Source: JBNJGB01 sp051747385
GTDB lineage: Bacteria; Myxococcota_A; UBA9042; PHBI01; JACKFB01
DNA length: 64,000 bases
NCBI GenBank assembly: GCA_051747385.1
Contig: JBNJGB010000017.1
Coordinates: forward strand, 1-64,000
Direction: 5' to 3'
In this document: positions 26,090-35,063 of the stretch, one piece after another
Position numbering within the stretch: the first letter of the stretch is position 1
How the letters are laid out: each line of letters begins with the position of its first letter
Translations under genes and position numbers: made by a program
The notes under the pieces: model-generated
The model's database searches: none
What the model was told of the DNA's origin: nothing
What the model saw: only the letters and a program-made list of their open reading frames with translations

Positions 26090-26424
26090 CGTCCTCCTGC
26101 CTTGCGACGGTCGGGGTGACGCCGTCGCTCGTCGTGGTGTGGTCAGCCTCCGCATCGCGGACACCAATCGGATCGAAACGGGACCCGTCGAGAGACGATT
26201 CCTGCCTGGGTGACAACGGCGCGCTCACTACCCCGGCGGTAGACGGCGGCCCCCGAGGCGCGCCCGGCCACCAGCGGGCCTGCTGTACCCCCGGCGGGGA
26301 GGGTCACGGCGGCGAGCCGGACGGCCCACCGCCGCCCGATATGGGCCACGGTCTTCACCGGAAATCGAGATTAGGCGGGCGAACCATGCGGGGTCAATGA
26401 ACGCGCCGAGACGTCCCGCCACGT
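26090..26424. other. Intergenic region, no gene recognised
   Basis: 335 bp between the PAP2 start and the stop of the cysteine-rich MYXO-CTERM-type gene, both on minus. It must hold the PAP2 promoter and probably the terminator of the next gene. GC-rich short palindromes occur, but no T-run terminator, repeat copy or credible ORF was seen. Confidence 0.5.
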
Positions 26425-28371
26425 CTAGCGAGCGAGCCTCCGCCGACGCCGCGCGAGCGCCAGGAGCCCCAGCAAAGCCAGCGGCCACGGCGCCGCGGCG
26501 CCGCCCGAACAGCCTGTGAGCGGCAGGGTGCCGTTGGGCTGGTCCTGGCCGAACCCCGTGATGGTGGCGCCCGCGCCCTCGACGTGCAGCCCGACGCTGA
26601 AGTGATCGGGTTTGCCGCTATCGTCCGTGTCGATGTCCGGCTTCAGGATGCCGATCGCCGTGCAGGCGATGCCCAGGTTGTCATCCAGGTCCTTGCAGGT
26701 GCCATCACCCGCCGTGCACGAGGGCGTAGCGGCCTTGGCCGCCGCGGTGCAGGCCAGCTTGTCCTCCGCGGCGAGCTCGAAGGCGTCCCCGTCGATGTTC
26801 AGGCAGCCACACCCGGCAGCGATTTCGTTGAGGGTCGCCGCGACGTCCGACATGGGGACGAGGCCCGACAGCTCTCCGTAGGACAGACCGACGCCGTCCC
26901 CCGACAGGGCGAGGTGGCCCTCCAGCCGAGCGTCGACCATCGAGAGGTCCAGCCCGAAGATCGGCAGGGCGAAGGTGCCCCCGGTCGCCAACAGCTCTCC
27001 GTCCGTCACGGAGGCGTCCGTGAACCGGCTCAGGGGGACGCCGGTGCCGGGCGCGAAGCTGCGCGGCTGGACGCGGAACGTCCCCTCACCCGCCATGTTC
27101 GTCGAATAGCCCGTACCGTCCCAGGTCCCCAGGAAGCCGTTCACCTCCAGCGTCGTATCCGACATCAGCCCGGTGAGGTCGGCGAACTCCAGGAGCAGGG
27201 TGAGATCGCCGCCCTGGATGGCCTCGTGCAGGCCGGCGTTGGCGTCCACGTCCTCGCCGATCAGGGGCGCCAGCGAGTCCAGGAGGTCGGCCAGGCCGTT
27301 GTCGATCTCGCCGTCGTCGTCGAAGTCGTGGCAGCAGTCCTCGCCCTCTCCCGGGAACTCCAGGGAGTAGAGCCACGTCGCCAGGTCGTAGTCGTAGGTG
27401 GAGGGATCGCCGCCGGCGACGCACTCGCCGGCCGCGCAGACGTCCTCGCCACAGTCCGTGGTGTCGATGGCGTAGTCGCACGTGAACCCGGGGCCGTCCT
27501 GGGTGCAGGTCCCCACGGGCAGGTACTCGTAGATGGACTGGCCGTCGGGGCTGCAGCCGTCCGGCGGCGGGTTGGTGCACGGGTTCGGATCGCAGGGCCC
27601 CACGCAGGCACCCGCCGAGCACATCTCGTCGTTCGCGCAGGTCCCGCAGACGCCGCCGCAGCCGTCGTCGCCGCACTCCTTGCCGTCACAGCTCGGGCAG
27701 CAGACGGCGTAGCAGACTCCGGAGTGGCAGAGGCTCGGGTCCGGCCCGTCGCAGCCCGTGCACTCGCCGCAGGTCCCGCCGCAGCCGTCCGGGCCGCAGT
27801 TCCGGCCCTCGCAGTCCGGCACGCACGCGCACTTGTCGTCCTGGCACACGGGCGCCGCGGCCGGGCACGTTCCACAGCTTCCGCCGCAGCCGTCGTCGCC
27901 GCACTCCTTCCCGTCGCAGTCCGGGGTACAGCAGTTGCCGTCCACGCACGCGAGCCCCTCGGCGCACTCACCGCACGTGCCCCAGCAGCCGTCGCTCCCG
28001 CACGACTTGCCGTCGCAGGCGGGCTCGCACGGCAGCCTGCACGCGTGGTCGACGCAGTGGGGCGCCGCCTCGGGACATCCCCCGCACGCTCCGCCACAGC
28101 CGTCGTCGCCGCACTCCTTGCCCGCGCAGTCGGGCGTGCAGGGGACGTCCTCCTCGGGAGCGTCGGCGTCGGTCTCCGGCTCGTCCACGTCCTCCGGCTC
28201 GGAGGTGTCCTCCCCCGTGGAGACGTCTCCCTCCGTCGAGGTGTCCGCGGCGTCGAGGGTCACTCCCCCGTCCGAGCCGGTCGGCGTGAACGCGCCGTCG
28301 CCTCCGGGCTCCGAGCAGCCCGCCATGGCCCACAGGGCCGCCGTCACCATCACGAGTCCGCGAAGTCGCAT
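26425..28371 (-). CDS. Cysteine-rich surface lipoprotein with MYXO-CTERM-type tail
   Basis: 648 aa. The N-terminus LVMVTAALWAMAGCSE has a good lipobox (MAGC). An Asp/Glu/Thr-rich linker (to about residue 80) is followed by about six C-x-PDC-x-GKxCGxDGCGGxCGxC modules (80-270) and a large cysteine-poor domain (300-610). The end, GCSGGAAAPWPLALLGLLALARRRRRLAR, has the cysteine, hydrophobic helix and Arg cluster of a MYXO-CTERM sorting tail. ATG at 28371 has GGGAG upstream. Related modules occur in the 9623-11200 protein. Carrying both a lipobox and a C-terminal sorting tail is unusual. Confidence 0.87.
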   Translation of the reverse strand: MRLRGLVMVTAALWAMAGCSEPGGDGAFTPTGSDGGVTLDAADTSTEGDVSTGEDTSEPEDVDEPETDADAPEEDVPCTPDCAGKECGDDGCGGACGGCPEAAPHCVDHACRLPCEPACDGKSCGSDGCWGTCGECAEGLACVDGNCCTPDCDGKECGDDGCGGSCGTCPAAAPVCQDDKCACVPDCEGRNCGPDGCGGTCGECTGCDGPDPSLCHSGVCYAVCCPSCDGKECGDDGCGGVCGTCANDEMCSAGACVGPCDPNPCTNPPPDGCSPDGQSIYEYLPVGTCTQDGPGFTCDYAIDTTDCGEDVCAAGECVAGGDPSTYDYDLATWLYSLEFPGEGEDCCHDFDDDGEIDNGLADLLDSLAPLIGEDVDANAGLHEAIQGGDLTLLLEFADLTGLMSDTTLEVNGFLGTWDGTGYSTNMAGEGTFRVQPRSFAPGTGVPLSRFTDASVTDGELLATGGTFALPIFGLDLSMVDARLEGHLALSGDGVGLSYGELSGLVPMSDVAATLNEIAAGCGCLNIDGDAFELAAEDKLACTAAAKAATPSCTAGDGTCKDLDDNLGIACTAIGILKPDIDTDDSGKPDHFSVGLHVEGAGATITGFGQDQPNGTLPLTGCSGGAAAPWPLALLGLLALARRRRRLAR

Positions 28372-28454
28372 CGCACCATGCTCCCGGCCGGAGTCGAGCG
28401 CCATGGTGGCTCGACACGCGGAGGCGCGCAACGACCTGTCGACAGGCCCGGTAA

Positions 28455-28553
28455 TCACTTGCACCGCCGGAAGCCACCCGGGCGCGGGCGGCGCCGGGCG
28501 AGGCCCAGCAACAGGAGCAGCGCCGGAGCCGCGAGTCGGTGATAGGGCCCCGG
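28455..28553 (-). other. In-frame MYXO-CTERM-like tail behind the TGA stop of the next gene
   Basis: Directly after the TGA at 28556-28554 the same frame runs on for 32 sense codons: PGPYHRL, then AAPALLLLLGLARRR, then PRPGGFRRCK and a stop. This is the hydrophobic segment plus Arg cluster of a MYXO-CTERM tail. TGA stands about 8 residues before the hydrophobic helix, where the invariant cysteine (TGC or TGT) should be. Just after TGA, CCGGGGCC and GGCTCCGG can pair (one G-U) around a 15-nt loop. It may be a nonsense mutation or a recoded stop. Confidence 0.7.
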
Positions 28554-30593
28554 TCAGGGCGCGCGATACACGTACCTGAGCTCGGCGTCCGAGCCATATC
28601 CCGTGCGATAGACGATGTGCGCCGCGCCCTGGTCGTCCGTGCGGACCTTGCAGCTTTCCGCAGGGCCGGCCACCTCCACGGTCGTGCCGCCTTCGCGCTG
28701 GTAGAACAGGGTATCGCTCTCCACGTAGCAGAGGTGCCAGGCCCCGTCGCCGTCCGCCGCGGCGTCCCAGGGTGTGAGCTTGGCGTACTGGAGCAGGGTC
28801 CCGGTCTCCCAGTCGTAGCCGCTCAGGTCGCGCCGGACGACGGCCACGTCCCAGTCCGAGGTCCGGTAGAAGACGTGATGCGCCTGGTCCGTGGCGGTGA
28901 ACCGGAGCCCGAGGTTGCCGGTCAGGGCCTTCGAGAAGCCGATGGTCGGGACCGACCCGCCGATCTCGAAGTCGTAGGTCTCGTTGGTGTACCAGCGCTG
29001 CATGGCGAGCACGTGGCCGTCGCCGGTCCAGGAACGGCCGATGCGCGCCCGCCGGGCGTCGGTGTTCGTCGTCACGTGCGCGGCCTTCTGCTCCTGGGAC
29101 TCGACACCGCGCCAGACTTCGTAGTCCCCGTCCTCGTTCCGGAAGAGGCCGTAGACGCCCCCTCCCGTGCCGGCCACGTCCACGCGCCGGTCGAGGAAGG
29201 CAACCGGCACGGCGTAGTCCGCGTCCCGCCAGTGCCACGTGCCGTCGCCGGAGTTCCAGCCGATAACCCCCTTCTCGGCGGACCACTCGGGGTCGACGAC
29301 CTTGACCACCGCGACGGCGCCGTCTCCATACGCATCCAGGGCGAACGCCTCTTCGACCCCACCCAGGTCGGTCTCGGACCATCCGGCCTCACCCATGACG
29401 GCGTGGCGTAGCTGAGTCGGATCCAACGCACCGTCCTCGAAGAGCACGTGCACGCGGCCGTCCGAGCCGACCGCGAGGTCGTAGCTCTCCACGCCGTTCG
29501 GGAACGCCAGCGCTCCGGCGGTGCAGCAGGCCGTGTCCTCCAGGCAGGGCACCTTGCCCTCCGGACAGCTGGACTCCGGCGCCGGCGTGCACGTCCCGAT
29601 GTCGAGCTGAAACCCGCCCAGGTCGACGAATCCGCACTCGCCGGAGGGGCAGCCGGCGCCGTCGTCCGGGTCGCAGACCGGCGCGCAGCTCCCGCCGGTA
29701 CACACGAGCCCGGCGTCGCACGTGCCACCCGGGCAGTCCAGGCCGCACTGGGCCCGGGCCTCCTGCGTGCAGACGGGGTCCCAATCGTCGCAGCAGTACG
29801 GGTCGACCACGCAGGTGCAGTCCGCGATGGCCGGATCCTCGCACGCCCCGCCACAGCAGTCCGTCGAGGGATCCGCCCAGCAGGCCTCCCCCTCGCCGAC
29901 CTCGTTGCCCTCCAGGGACACGCAAAAGCCCTCGGACGCCTCGAGCCAGTCGGGCACGCACCAGGATCCGGCCTCGCAGCCGTCCCCGAACGGAGTGCAG
30001 GGGATGGCCTCGTAGTCCATGTCCGGAGGGACGTCCGGACCGACGTCGCCGACGGTGTCCGAACCGGCGTCGGCCACGTCGGGCGCGGTGTCGGGCTCGG
30101 GCTCCACCACGTCCGGCGCCGCGTCCTGCTCGGGCTCCGCCACATCCGGCGCCGCGTCCGGCGCCGAGCCGTCGTCTCCGACCTCGGTCACGTCCGGGGG
30201 CGCGAGGGCGTCGTCGGCCCCCGCCACCTCCACCTCCCGCTCGGCGTCGGAGAGAGCGGCGTCGGGCTCCGCCTCGGCGTCCGAGCCCGCCAAGTCCGGG
30301 GTCGCGTCGGGCGTCGCCTGGCCGTCGGCGGGCACGTCGCCGTCCAGGAGGGCGTCCCCGGAGACGTCGCCGCTCGCGTCGTCGGCCGGCATGAACGGTC
30401 CGGCGTCGCCCCCGAGAGCGTCGTCCCCGTCCTCTCCCGCGTTCGGATCCTGCCTCCCCGAGTCGGTCACGTCCGCCATGGGAGGCCCGCCGCCGGCGAA
30501 GCTGTCCGCCTCCGGGTGCGGCGTCGGGTTCGAGGCGCAGCCGACGAGGGTCGGCGCCACGACGAACGACACGGCGAGCACGATGCGGCGCAT
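28554..30593 (-). CDS. Large Asp/Pro-rich lipoprotein with beta-propeller-like C-terminal half
   Basis: 679 aa to the annotated TGA. Lipobox LVGC near residue 19. Residues about 25-200 are a low-complexity Asp/Ala/Pro/Glu stalk. Next a cysteine-rich region (200-330) includes CTCVVDPYCCDDWDPVC, a motif recurrent in myxobacterial surface proteins. The last 330 residues have repeated strands such as GSDGRVHVLFEDG, ADGDGAWHLCYVES and DDQGAAHIVYRTG, suggesting a propeller. ATG at 30593 follows GAGGTG. The TGA stop is followed in frame by a MYXO-CTERM-like tail (28455-28553), so the protein may be truncated relative to its ancestor or read through. Confidence 0.85.
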   Translation of the reverse strand: MRRIVLAVSFVVAPTLVGCASNPTPHPEADSFAGGGPPMADVTDSGRQDPNAGEDGDDALGGDAGPFMPADDASGDVSGDALLDGDVPADGQATPDATPDLAGSDAEAEPDAALSDAEREVEVAGADDALAPPDVTEVGDDGSAPDAAPDVAEPEQDAAPDVVEPEPDTAPDVADAGSDTVGDVGPDVPPDMDYEAIPCTPFGDGCEAGSWCVPDWLEASEGFCVSLEGNEVGEGEACWADPSTDCCGGACEDPAIADCTCVVDPYCCDDWDPVCTQEARAQCGLDCPGGTCDAGLVCTGGSCAPVCDPDDGAGCPSGECGFVDLGGFQLDIGTCTPAPESSCPEGKVPCLEDTACCTAGALAFPNGVESYDLAVGSDGRVHVLFEDGALDPTQLRHAVMGEAGWSETDLGGVEEAFALDAYGDGAVAVVKVVDPEWSAEKGVIGWNSGDGTWHWRDADYAVPVAFLDRRVDVAGTGGGVYGLFRNEDGDYEVWRGVESQEQKAAHVTTNTDARRARIGRSWTGDGHVLAMQRWYTNETYDFEIGGSVPTIGFSKALTGNLGLRFTATDQAHHVFYRTSDWDVAVVRRDLSGYDWETGTLLQYAKLTPWDAAADGDGAWHLCYVESDTLFYQREGGTTVEVAGPAESCKVRTDDQGAAHIVYRTGYGSDAELRYVYRAP

Positions 30594-30683
30594 GGAGGGC
30601 ACCTCTCGGTGGTGCGGGGGCCACGAAGGACGGGCGAAGGATAGCCGTCTCCCGCCGGCGTTACCAACGGGCGCGAAACCCGC

Positions 30684-31988
30684 TCAGCCGCCAGGCCGAC
30701 GCCAGCGCAGCACCTGGAAGGCGTCCACGCCGTCGCTCGGGCGGGTGGCGAGGGGCTCTTCGGCCGGCTCGAAGCCCGCCGGGGACGGCGGCCTGCCCTC
30801 CGCCGGGGCGAAGGAGCAGACCGCGTAGATCAGCTCTCCGCCGGGCGCGACATGTCGGGCGGCCGCGGCCAACAGGCGGGCCTGGAGATCGGCCATGCGC
30901 CCCACGTCCGCCGGCCGCCGATTCCAGGCGATCTCCGGGTGGCGGCGGATGGTGCCCAGGCCCGTGCAGGGCGCGTCCACCAGCACGCGGGAGAAGGTCC
31001 CCAGGTCCAGGTCCGTGCGGGTGGCGTCGGCGGCGCGCGTCTCCATGCGATCCGCCACGCCGAGGCGCTCGGCGAGGCCCCGGGCCTCCTCCAGCTTGCG
31101 GCCGTCCACGTCCACGGCGAGCACGTGGACGCCGCGGTCGGCCAGGCCCGTGGACTTGATGCCCCGGCCGGCGCACAGGTCCAGCACGCGCTCGCCCGGC
31201 GCGGCGCCGACGAGGTCCAGCACGTGCACGCTGGCGGGATCCTGGGGCACGAACAGGCCCTCCCCGAAGGCCTTCGTTGCGAAGGGGTCGCCCGGCCCCG
31301 TGACCGCGAGCGTTCCGTTCAGCCCCGGCTCGGCGGTGAAGCCCTCCGCCTCGAGCGCTGCGCGCGCCGCCTCCGCGCCGCCCCGGGCCCGGGTGGGACG
31401 GATCGTCGTGGCCGACCGCTCGCGGAGGGCCAGGGCCTCCCGCTCCACCGCGTCGGGCCAGCGCATGCGCAGCAGCCCCACGATCCAGTCCGGGAGGCTC
31501 GCGCGCACGCCGATGGCCGCGTCGGCGTCGCCGGACGGCAGTTCCTCGGGGTCGGAGGCCACCCGCCGGAGCACGCCGTTGAGGAGCCCCGTCAGGCGAC
31601 CGGCCCCCAGCGCGCGCGCCGCGTCCTGGGTCGCGCTCACGGCCACGGGCGTCGGGATCCGGTCCAGCATGCGCACCTGGTAGGCGCCGACGCGAAGCAG
31701 GGCCCTCGCGACCGGCTCCAGCCGATCCAGGCCCTGTCGGACCCGGGGCACCAGGGCGTGGTCCAGGCGCCGCCGCCAGCGCAGGACGCCGTAGACCAGC
31801 TCCGTGGTCAGGGCGCGATCCCGCGGATCCCGGACGCCGGCCCGCTCCAGCTCGCGACCCAGCAGCTCGTTGGCCCAGGCGCCGCGCGTCTCCACGGCGA
31901 CCAGGATGGTCGCGGCCACCGCCCTCGCGTCCGGCTTGCGGGCGCTCGCGCCGCGCCTTCGCCTCCGCTCACCCCGCCCGTGCGCCAC
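30684..31988 (-). CDS. rsmB: 16S rRNA (cytosine-C5) methyltransferase, RsmB family
   Basis: 434 aa. An N-terminal NusB-like helical domain (about 18-150: AVAATILVAVETRGAWANELL) is followed by a Rossmann methyltransferase. SAM-binding motif VLDLCAGRGIKS; the two catalytic cysteines lie in DAPCTGLGTIRRHPE (motif IV) and YAVCSFAPAEG (motif VI), the arrangement of RNA m5C methyltransferases; it would modify 16S rRNA C967 by homology. GTG at 31988 is preceded by GGAGGGGAG. The C-terminus after motif VI is short. Divergent from the LPG-synthase-like gene with a 160-bp shared promoter region. Confidence 0.93.
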   Translation of the reverse strand: MAHGRGERRRRRGASARKPDARAVAATILVAVETRGAWANELLGRELERAGVRDPRDRALTTELVYGVLRWRRRLDHALVPRVRQGLDRLEPVARALLRVGAYQVRMLDRIPTPVAVSATQDAARALGAGRLTGLLNGVLRRVASDPEELPSGDADAAIGVRASLPDWIVGLLRMRWPDAVEREALALRERSATTIRPTRARGGAEAARAALEAEGFTAEPGLNGTLAVTGPGDPFATKAFGEGLFVPQDPASVHVLDLVGAAPGERVLDLCAGRGIKSTGLADRGVHVLAVDVDGRKLEEARGLAERLGVADRMETRAADATRTDLDLGTFSRVLVDAPCTGLGTIRRHPEIAWNRRPADVGRMADLQARLLAAAARHVAPGGELIYAVCSFAPAEGRPPSPAGFEPAEEPLATRPSDGVDAFQVLRWRRPGG

Positions 31989-32148
31989 CGGCTCCCCTCC
32001 GTCCTCTCGGGCGATGCGCTTGACGCCCGCCCTGCGCGAGCGGAAACCTTACGCGCCGCCTTCGCGGATCCACAAGGACCGTTGGCCCGGCCGCGCCGCG
32101 CCGCGATCCGCAAGACGGCGAGCCCCACGGCACACGAGGCCCCTCGAC

Positions 32149-33141
32149 GTGTCCCCAAAGGTAAAGCGCGCACTCCCCTGGATCTTCAGCGTCGTCATCG
32201 TCGGCTGGCTCTACGCGTCCATCGACCTCGCCGAGTTCGCGGAGGCCTTCCGCGCGGCGAAGTGGGTGGAGCTGAGCGTCTGGCTCGTCGTGTTCGCCAT
32301 CGTGACGTTCATCGCGGACTCCGGGACCCTGTGGCTCCTCTTCCGGCGGCTGCTCCAGCCGATGGCGATGTCCGACGTGCTCGCCGTCAAGGGCGTGAGC
32401 TACTTCCTCAACGCCATCAACTACGGCGCGGCGTCCGGCGGGATCGCGTATTTCGTCCACAAGAAGGAGCAGACCCCCTTCCTGACGACGCTGTCGACGT
32501 TGCTCTGGCTCGCCTTCGTGGACGTCACCGCCCTGCTGCTGCTCATGACCGCCGGCGCCTGGCTGGGGGGCGACCTCCTGCCTCCCGACATCGCGGACAA
32601 GCTACCGACCGTCCTGATCGTCGGGTGGGCCATCGTCGTGGGGGCCCTGAGCTACTGGCACCTCGGCGTCGACTGGCTGATTCTGGGCCACTTTCGGGAC
32701 TGGCGACTGTTCCACGCATTCCGGGAGGCCCGAGCGGCCGACTACCTCGCCATGCTCCTCGCGCGAACGGGCTTCACGACCATCTACGTCCTCATGCACT
32801 TCGCGATGCTGCCGACGTTCGACATCCACGTGGATCTGATGTCCCTGCTCGTCTACGTGCCCATCCTCACCTTCGTGCAGGTCCTGCCGGCGAGCATCTC
32901 GGGCCTCGGAGCGGTCCAGTGGGCCATGAAACAGCTGTACGCCCCCTACGTGGCCGGTGGCGCCGAGGCGGCCGCGACCGTCGTCGCCATCTCGACCATC
33001 GTAGGTCCGGCCACGACCGTGCTGCGGCTGGGGATCGGCTACGCCTTCATGACCAAAGTGGCACGCGATCTGGTGGCGACGGAGGAGGCCATCGCCGCCG
33101 CCCGCGCGGCCGAGGAGGAGGCGGACGACGAGCCGCAGTAG
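32149..33141 (+). CDS. LPG-synthase-TM/UPF0104 family membrane protein
   Basis: 330 aa, about eight membrane helices, in the lysylphosphatidylglycerol synthase transmembrane (AglD/YbhN-like, UPF0104) family. The layout is typical: a first helix WIFSVVIVGWLYASI, the AVKGVSYFLNAINYG loop and LPASISGLGAVQWA near the end. It lacks the soluble aminoacyl-transfer domain, so it is probably a lipid flippase or transporter-like protein. Start: GTG at 32149 with GAGG 9 nt upstream. The charged Glu/Ala tail is cytosolic. Its stop is convergent with the next gene. Confidence 0.82.
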   Translation: MSPKVKRALPWIFSVVIVGWLYASIDLAEFAEAFRAAKWVELSVWLVVFAIVTFIADSGTLWLLFRRLLQPMAMSDVLAVKGVSYFLNAINYGAASGGIAYFVHKKEQTPFLTTLSTLLWLAFVDVTALLLLMTAGAWLGGDLLPPDIADKLPTVLIVGWAIVVGALSYWHLGVDWLILGHFRDWRLFHAFREARAADYLAMLLARTGFTTIYVLMHFAMLPTFDIHVDLMSLLVYVPILTFVQVLPASISGLGAVQWAMKQLYAPYVAGGAEAAATVVAISTIVGPATTVLRLGIGYAFMTKVARDLVATEEAIAAARAAEEEADDEPQ

Positions 33142-33159
33142 ACGGCCGGGACGCCGGAC

Positions 33160-33609
33160 CTACTCCTCCTCCTCGGGCTCCGGCGGGGGGCCGAAGGCCG
33201 TGGGGTCCAGGGTGACCACGATGGCGCCGCGCCCACAGGTCACGAGGGTGCTGTCCAGCTTGCCCTGCATGACGTACTGCCGGCCCGCCTCGCGCCCGGC
33301 GTCGGCCGCGACCGCCTCCTGAAGCGCCAGGAGGGCGGGGTCGTCCTCGTCCGGGGCGTCGAAGGCCACCCGGTGCCAGTGGCCGTCCAGGCGGAGCTCG
33401 TACGGCGGGCACCCGCACGTGGTCGGGTTGTGCCGCAGGACGTGGACGCGCTCCTCCCGGGCCACCTCCAGCCGGGCGCGGACCTTCGCGTCGTAGGTCT
33501 GCGGCGCCTCCTCCTCCGGCGCGCCGTCGCCGTCCTTCGCCTGCGACGTGGAGCCGCAGGCCGCCAGGCCCAGGAGCGCGGCGACCAGCAAGGTCCTCCA
33601 GGCCCTCAT
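33160..33609 (-). CDS. Small lipoprotein of unknown function
   Basis: 149 aa with lipobox LAAC at residues 15-18. The mature part is acidic near both ends and has a central CGCPPYELRLDGHWHRVAF segment plus one more Cys (VTCGRG); three cysteines in all. No family recognised. ATG at 33609 overlaps the stop of the UbiA gene (ATGA), so the two are coupled. Confidence 0.8.
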   Translation of the reverse strand: MRAWRTLLVAALLGLAACGSTSQAKDGDGAPEEEAPQTYDAKVRARLEVAREERVHVLRHNPTTCGCPPYELRLDGHWHRVAFDAPDEDDPALLALQEAVAADAGREAGRQYVMQGKLDSTLVTCGRGAIVVTLDPTAFGPPPEPEEEE

Positions 33610-34478
33610 CGCAGGTAGATCACGATCACGACGACCGCCCCCCACAGCGCCAGGTTCACCAGGAAGGGAGGATCCCCCAGCATCAGATCCGTCGGGCTCC
33701 TGCCCTGCTCCGTCCGCTCCGTGAGCCGGTAGAACCGCCACAGCCCGAAGGCCACGAACGGCAGCGTCCACACCAGGTCCCGCGGCGAGAACGTGGCCAT
33801 GGTCTCGCCCAGGAGCGTGTAGGCCGCGTAGCAGCCCAGGGTCGCCACCGCCAGCGCGGCCATGGTGCCCTTGATGTGCTCCAGCTCGTAGCGCTCCAGC
33901 ACCCGCCGCTGGTGCGTGGCGTCCTCCCCGGCCATGGCCAGCTCGTGCTTGCGCTTGCCGAGGCCCAGGTACGTCGCCAGCAGGAAGGTGCACGCCCCGA
34001 GCCACAGGGAGACCGGGACGTCGATGGCCACGGCCCCCCCGAACAGCCGCAGGATGAAGCCCGCCGCGATGCTCAGCACGTCCACGAAGGGGATGTGCTT
34101 CAGGGAAAACGAGTAGCCCACGTTGAGCGCGAAGTACGCGAGGCCCACGGCGGCGAAGTCGGTGGACAGGGCGAAGCTGCCCGCGATGGTGCCCAGGAGC
34201 AGGATGGCCAGGGTCAGCCTCGCCATGCCCAGGGACAGGCGCCCGGCCGGGATCGGGCGGTGCCGCTTGGTCGGGTGCAGCCGGTCGCTCTCGATGTCGA
34301 CGATGTCGTTGAGCAGGTAGACGCAGCCCGACAGCAGCGAGAACAGCAGGAAAGCGCCGCCGGCCCGCACGAGAGGACGCGCCTCCAGGGCGTGCTCGGC
34401 AAACACCAGCGGGGCCAGAACGAAGAGGTTCTTCACCCACTGGTGCGGCCGCAGGGTGCGGACGATCTCGGCGAGCAT
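33606..34478 (-). CDS. UbiA-family prenyltransferase, decaprenyl-phosphate phosphoribosyltransferase-like
   Basis: About 290 aa, nine membrane helices. First Asp motif NDIVDIESDRLHPTKRHRP and the N-terminal RPHQWVKNLFVLAPLVF are typical of the DPPR-synthase branch (Rv3806c-like), which joins phosphoribosyl pyrophosphate to a polyprenyl phosphate as the first step to decaprenyl-phosphoryl arabinose. The second motif is near FVDVLSIAAGFILRLFGG. Outside actinobacteria the product's use is often unknown. Start: ATG at 34478 or TTG at 34484, neither with a well-spaced ribosome site. It ends over the start of the small lipoprotein gene. Confidence 0.85.
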   Translation of the reverse strand: MLAEIVRTLRPHQWVKNLFVLAPLVFAEHALEARPLVRAGGAFLLFSLLSGCVYLLNDIVDIESDRLHPTKRHRPIPAGRLSLGMARLTLAILLLGTIAGSFALSTDFAAVGLAYFALNVGYSFSLKHIPFVDVLSIAAGFILRLFGGAVAIDVPVSLWLGACTFLLATYLGLGKRKHELAMAGEDATHQRRVLERYELEHIKGTMAALAVATLGCYAAYTLLGETMATFSPRDLVWTLPFVAFGLWRFYRLTERTEQGRSPTDLMLGDPPFLVNLALWGAVVVIVIYLR

Positions 34479-34493
34479 CCTCAAGCCGGCGGC

Positions 34494-35063
34494 CTACTCG
34501 GCTTCGGACGCGGCTTCGGCTTCGGGCGCGGCTTCGGCTTCGCCCTCGGCCTCGCCGGTGATCAGCTCGACGCGGTTTTGCGCGTAGTAGGCCTCGAGCT
34601 GCTCCCGGTAGGCCTCCTCGGCCGCGGCGACCTGGTCCATGGCCTCCAGCAGCGCCTTGTAGCGCGCCTCGACGTTCTCGTCGTCCAGGCCGTCGACGAA
34701 CTTCCGGAACGCCGCCGTCGCGCTCTCGTAGGCCTCCAGCACCACGCCGTGGATGCGCTCCAGCTCCTCGCTGCCCGTGGGCATCACCTTCAGGGCGGCC
34801 ACGTACGCCTCGAGCGCCGGGACGACCCGGGACTCCACCGCCTCCTTGAAGGCGTCGAGACCCTTGATCTCGTTGGCCTTCCTCCACGCCTCGACGAAGC
34901 GCTCCTGGAGCGCGTCCACCTGGGGCACCTTCTCGGAGTAGGCCTCGATGGCCTCCTGCTCCGCCGCGACACGGCGCTCGCGCTCCGAGTCGCCCGCCAT
35001 CCGCTCACAACCCACGGCGAGCACGGACAGGGCGAGGAGCGTGGCGAGGAGCATCTGGCGCAT
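34494..35063 (-). CDS. Helical lipoprotein with Glu/Ala-rich tail
   Basis: 189 aa. Lipobox LAVGC at about residue 19. The mature part is helical and rich in Ala/Glu (three-helix or coiled-coil character), ending in a low-complexity GEAEAAPEAEAASEAE tail encoded by imperfect GCTTCG repeats. No family recognised. Start: ATG at 35063, because GGAGG abuts the earlier ATG at 35069 directly but is 6 nt from this one. Ends 15 bp before the UbiA gene. Confidence 0.8.
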   Translation of the reverse strand: MRQMLLATLLALSVLAVGCERMAGDSERERRVAAEQEAIEAYSEKVPQVDALQERFVEAWRKANEIKGLDAFKEAVESRVVPALEAYVAALKVMPTGSEELERIHGVVLEAYESATAAFRKFVDGLDDENVEARYKALLEAMDQVAAAEEAYREQLEAYYAQNRVELITGEAEGEAEAAPEAEAASEAE

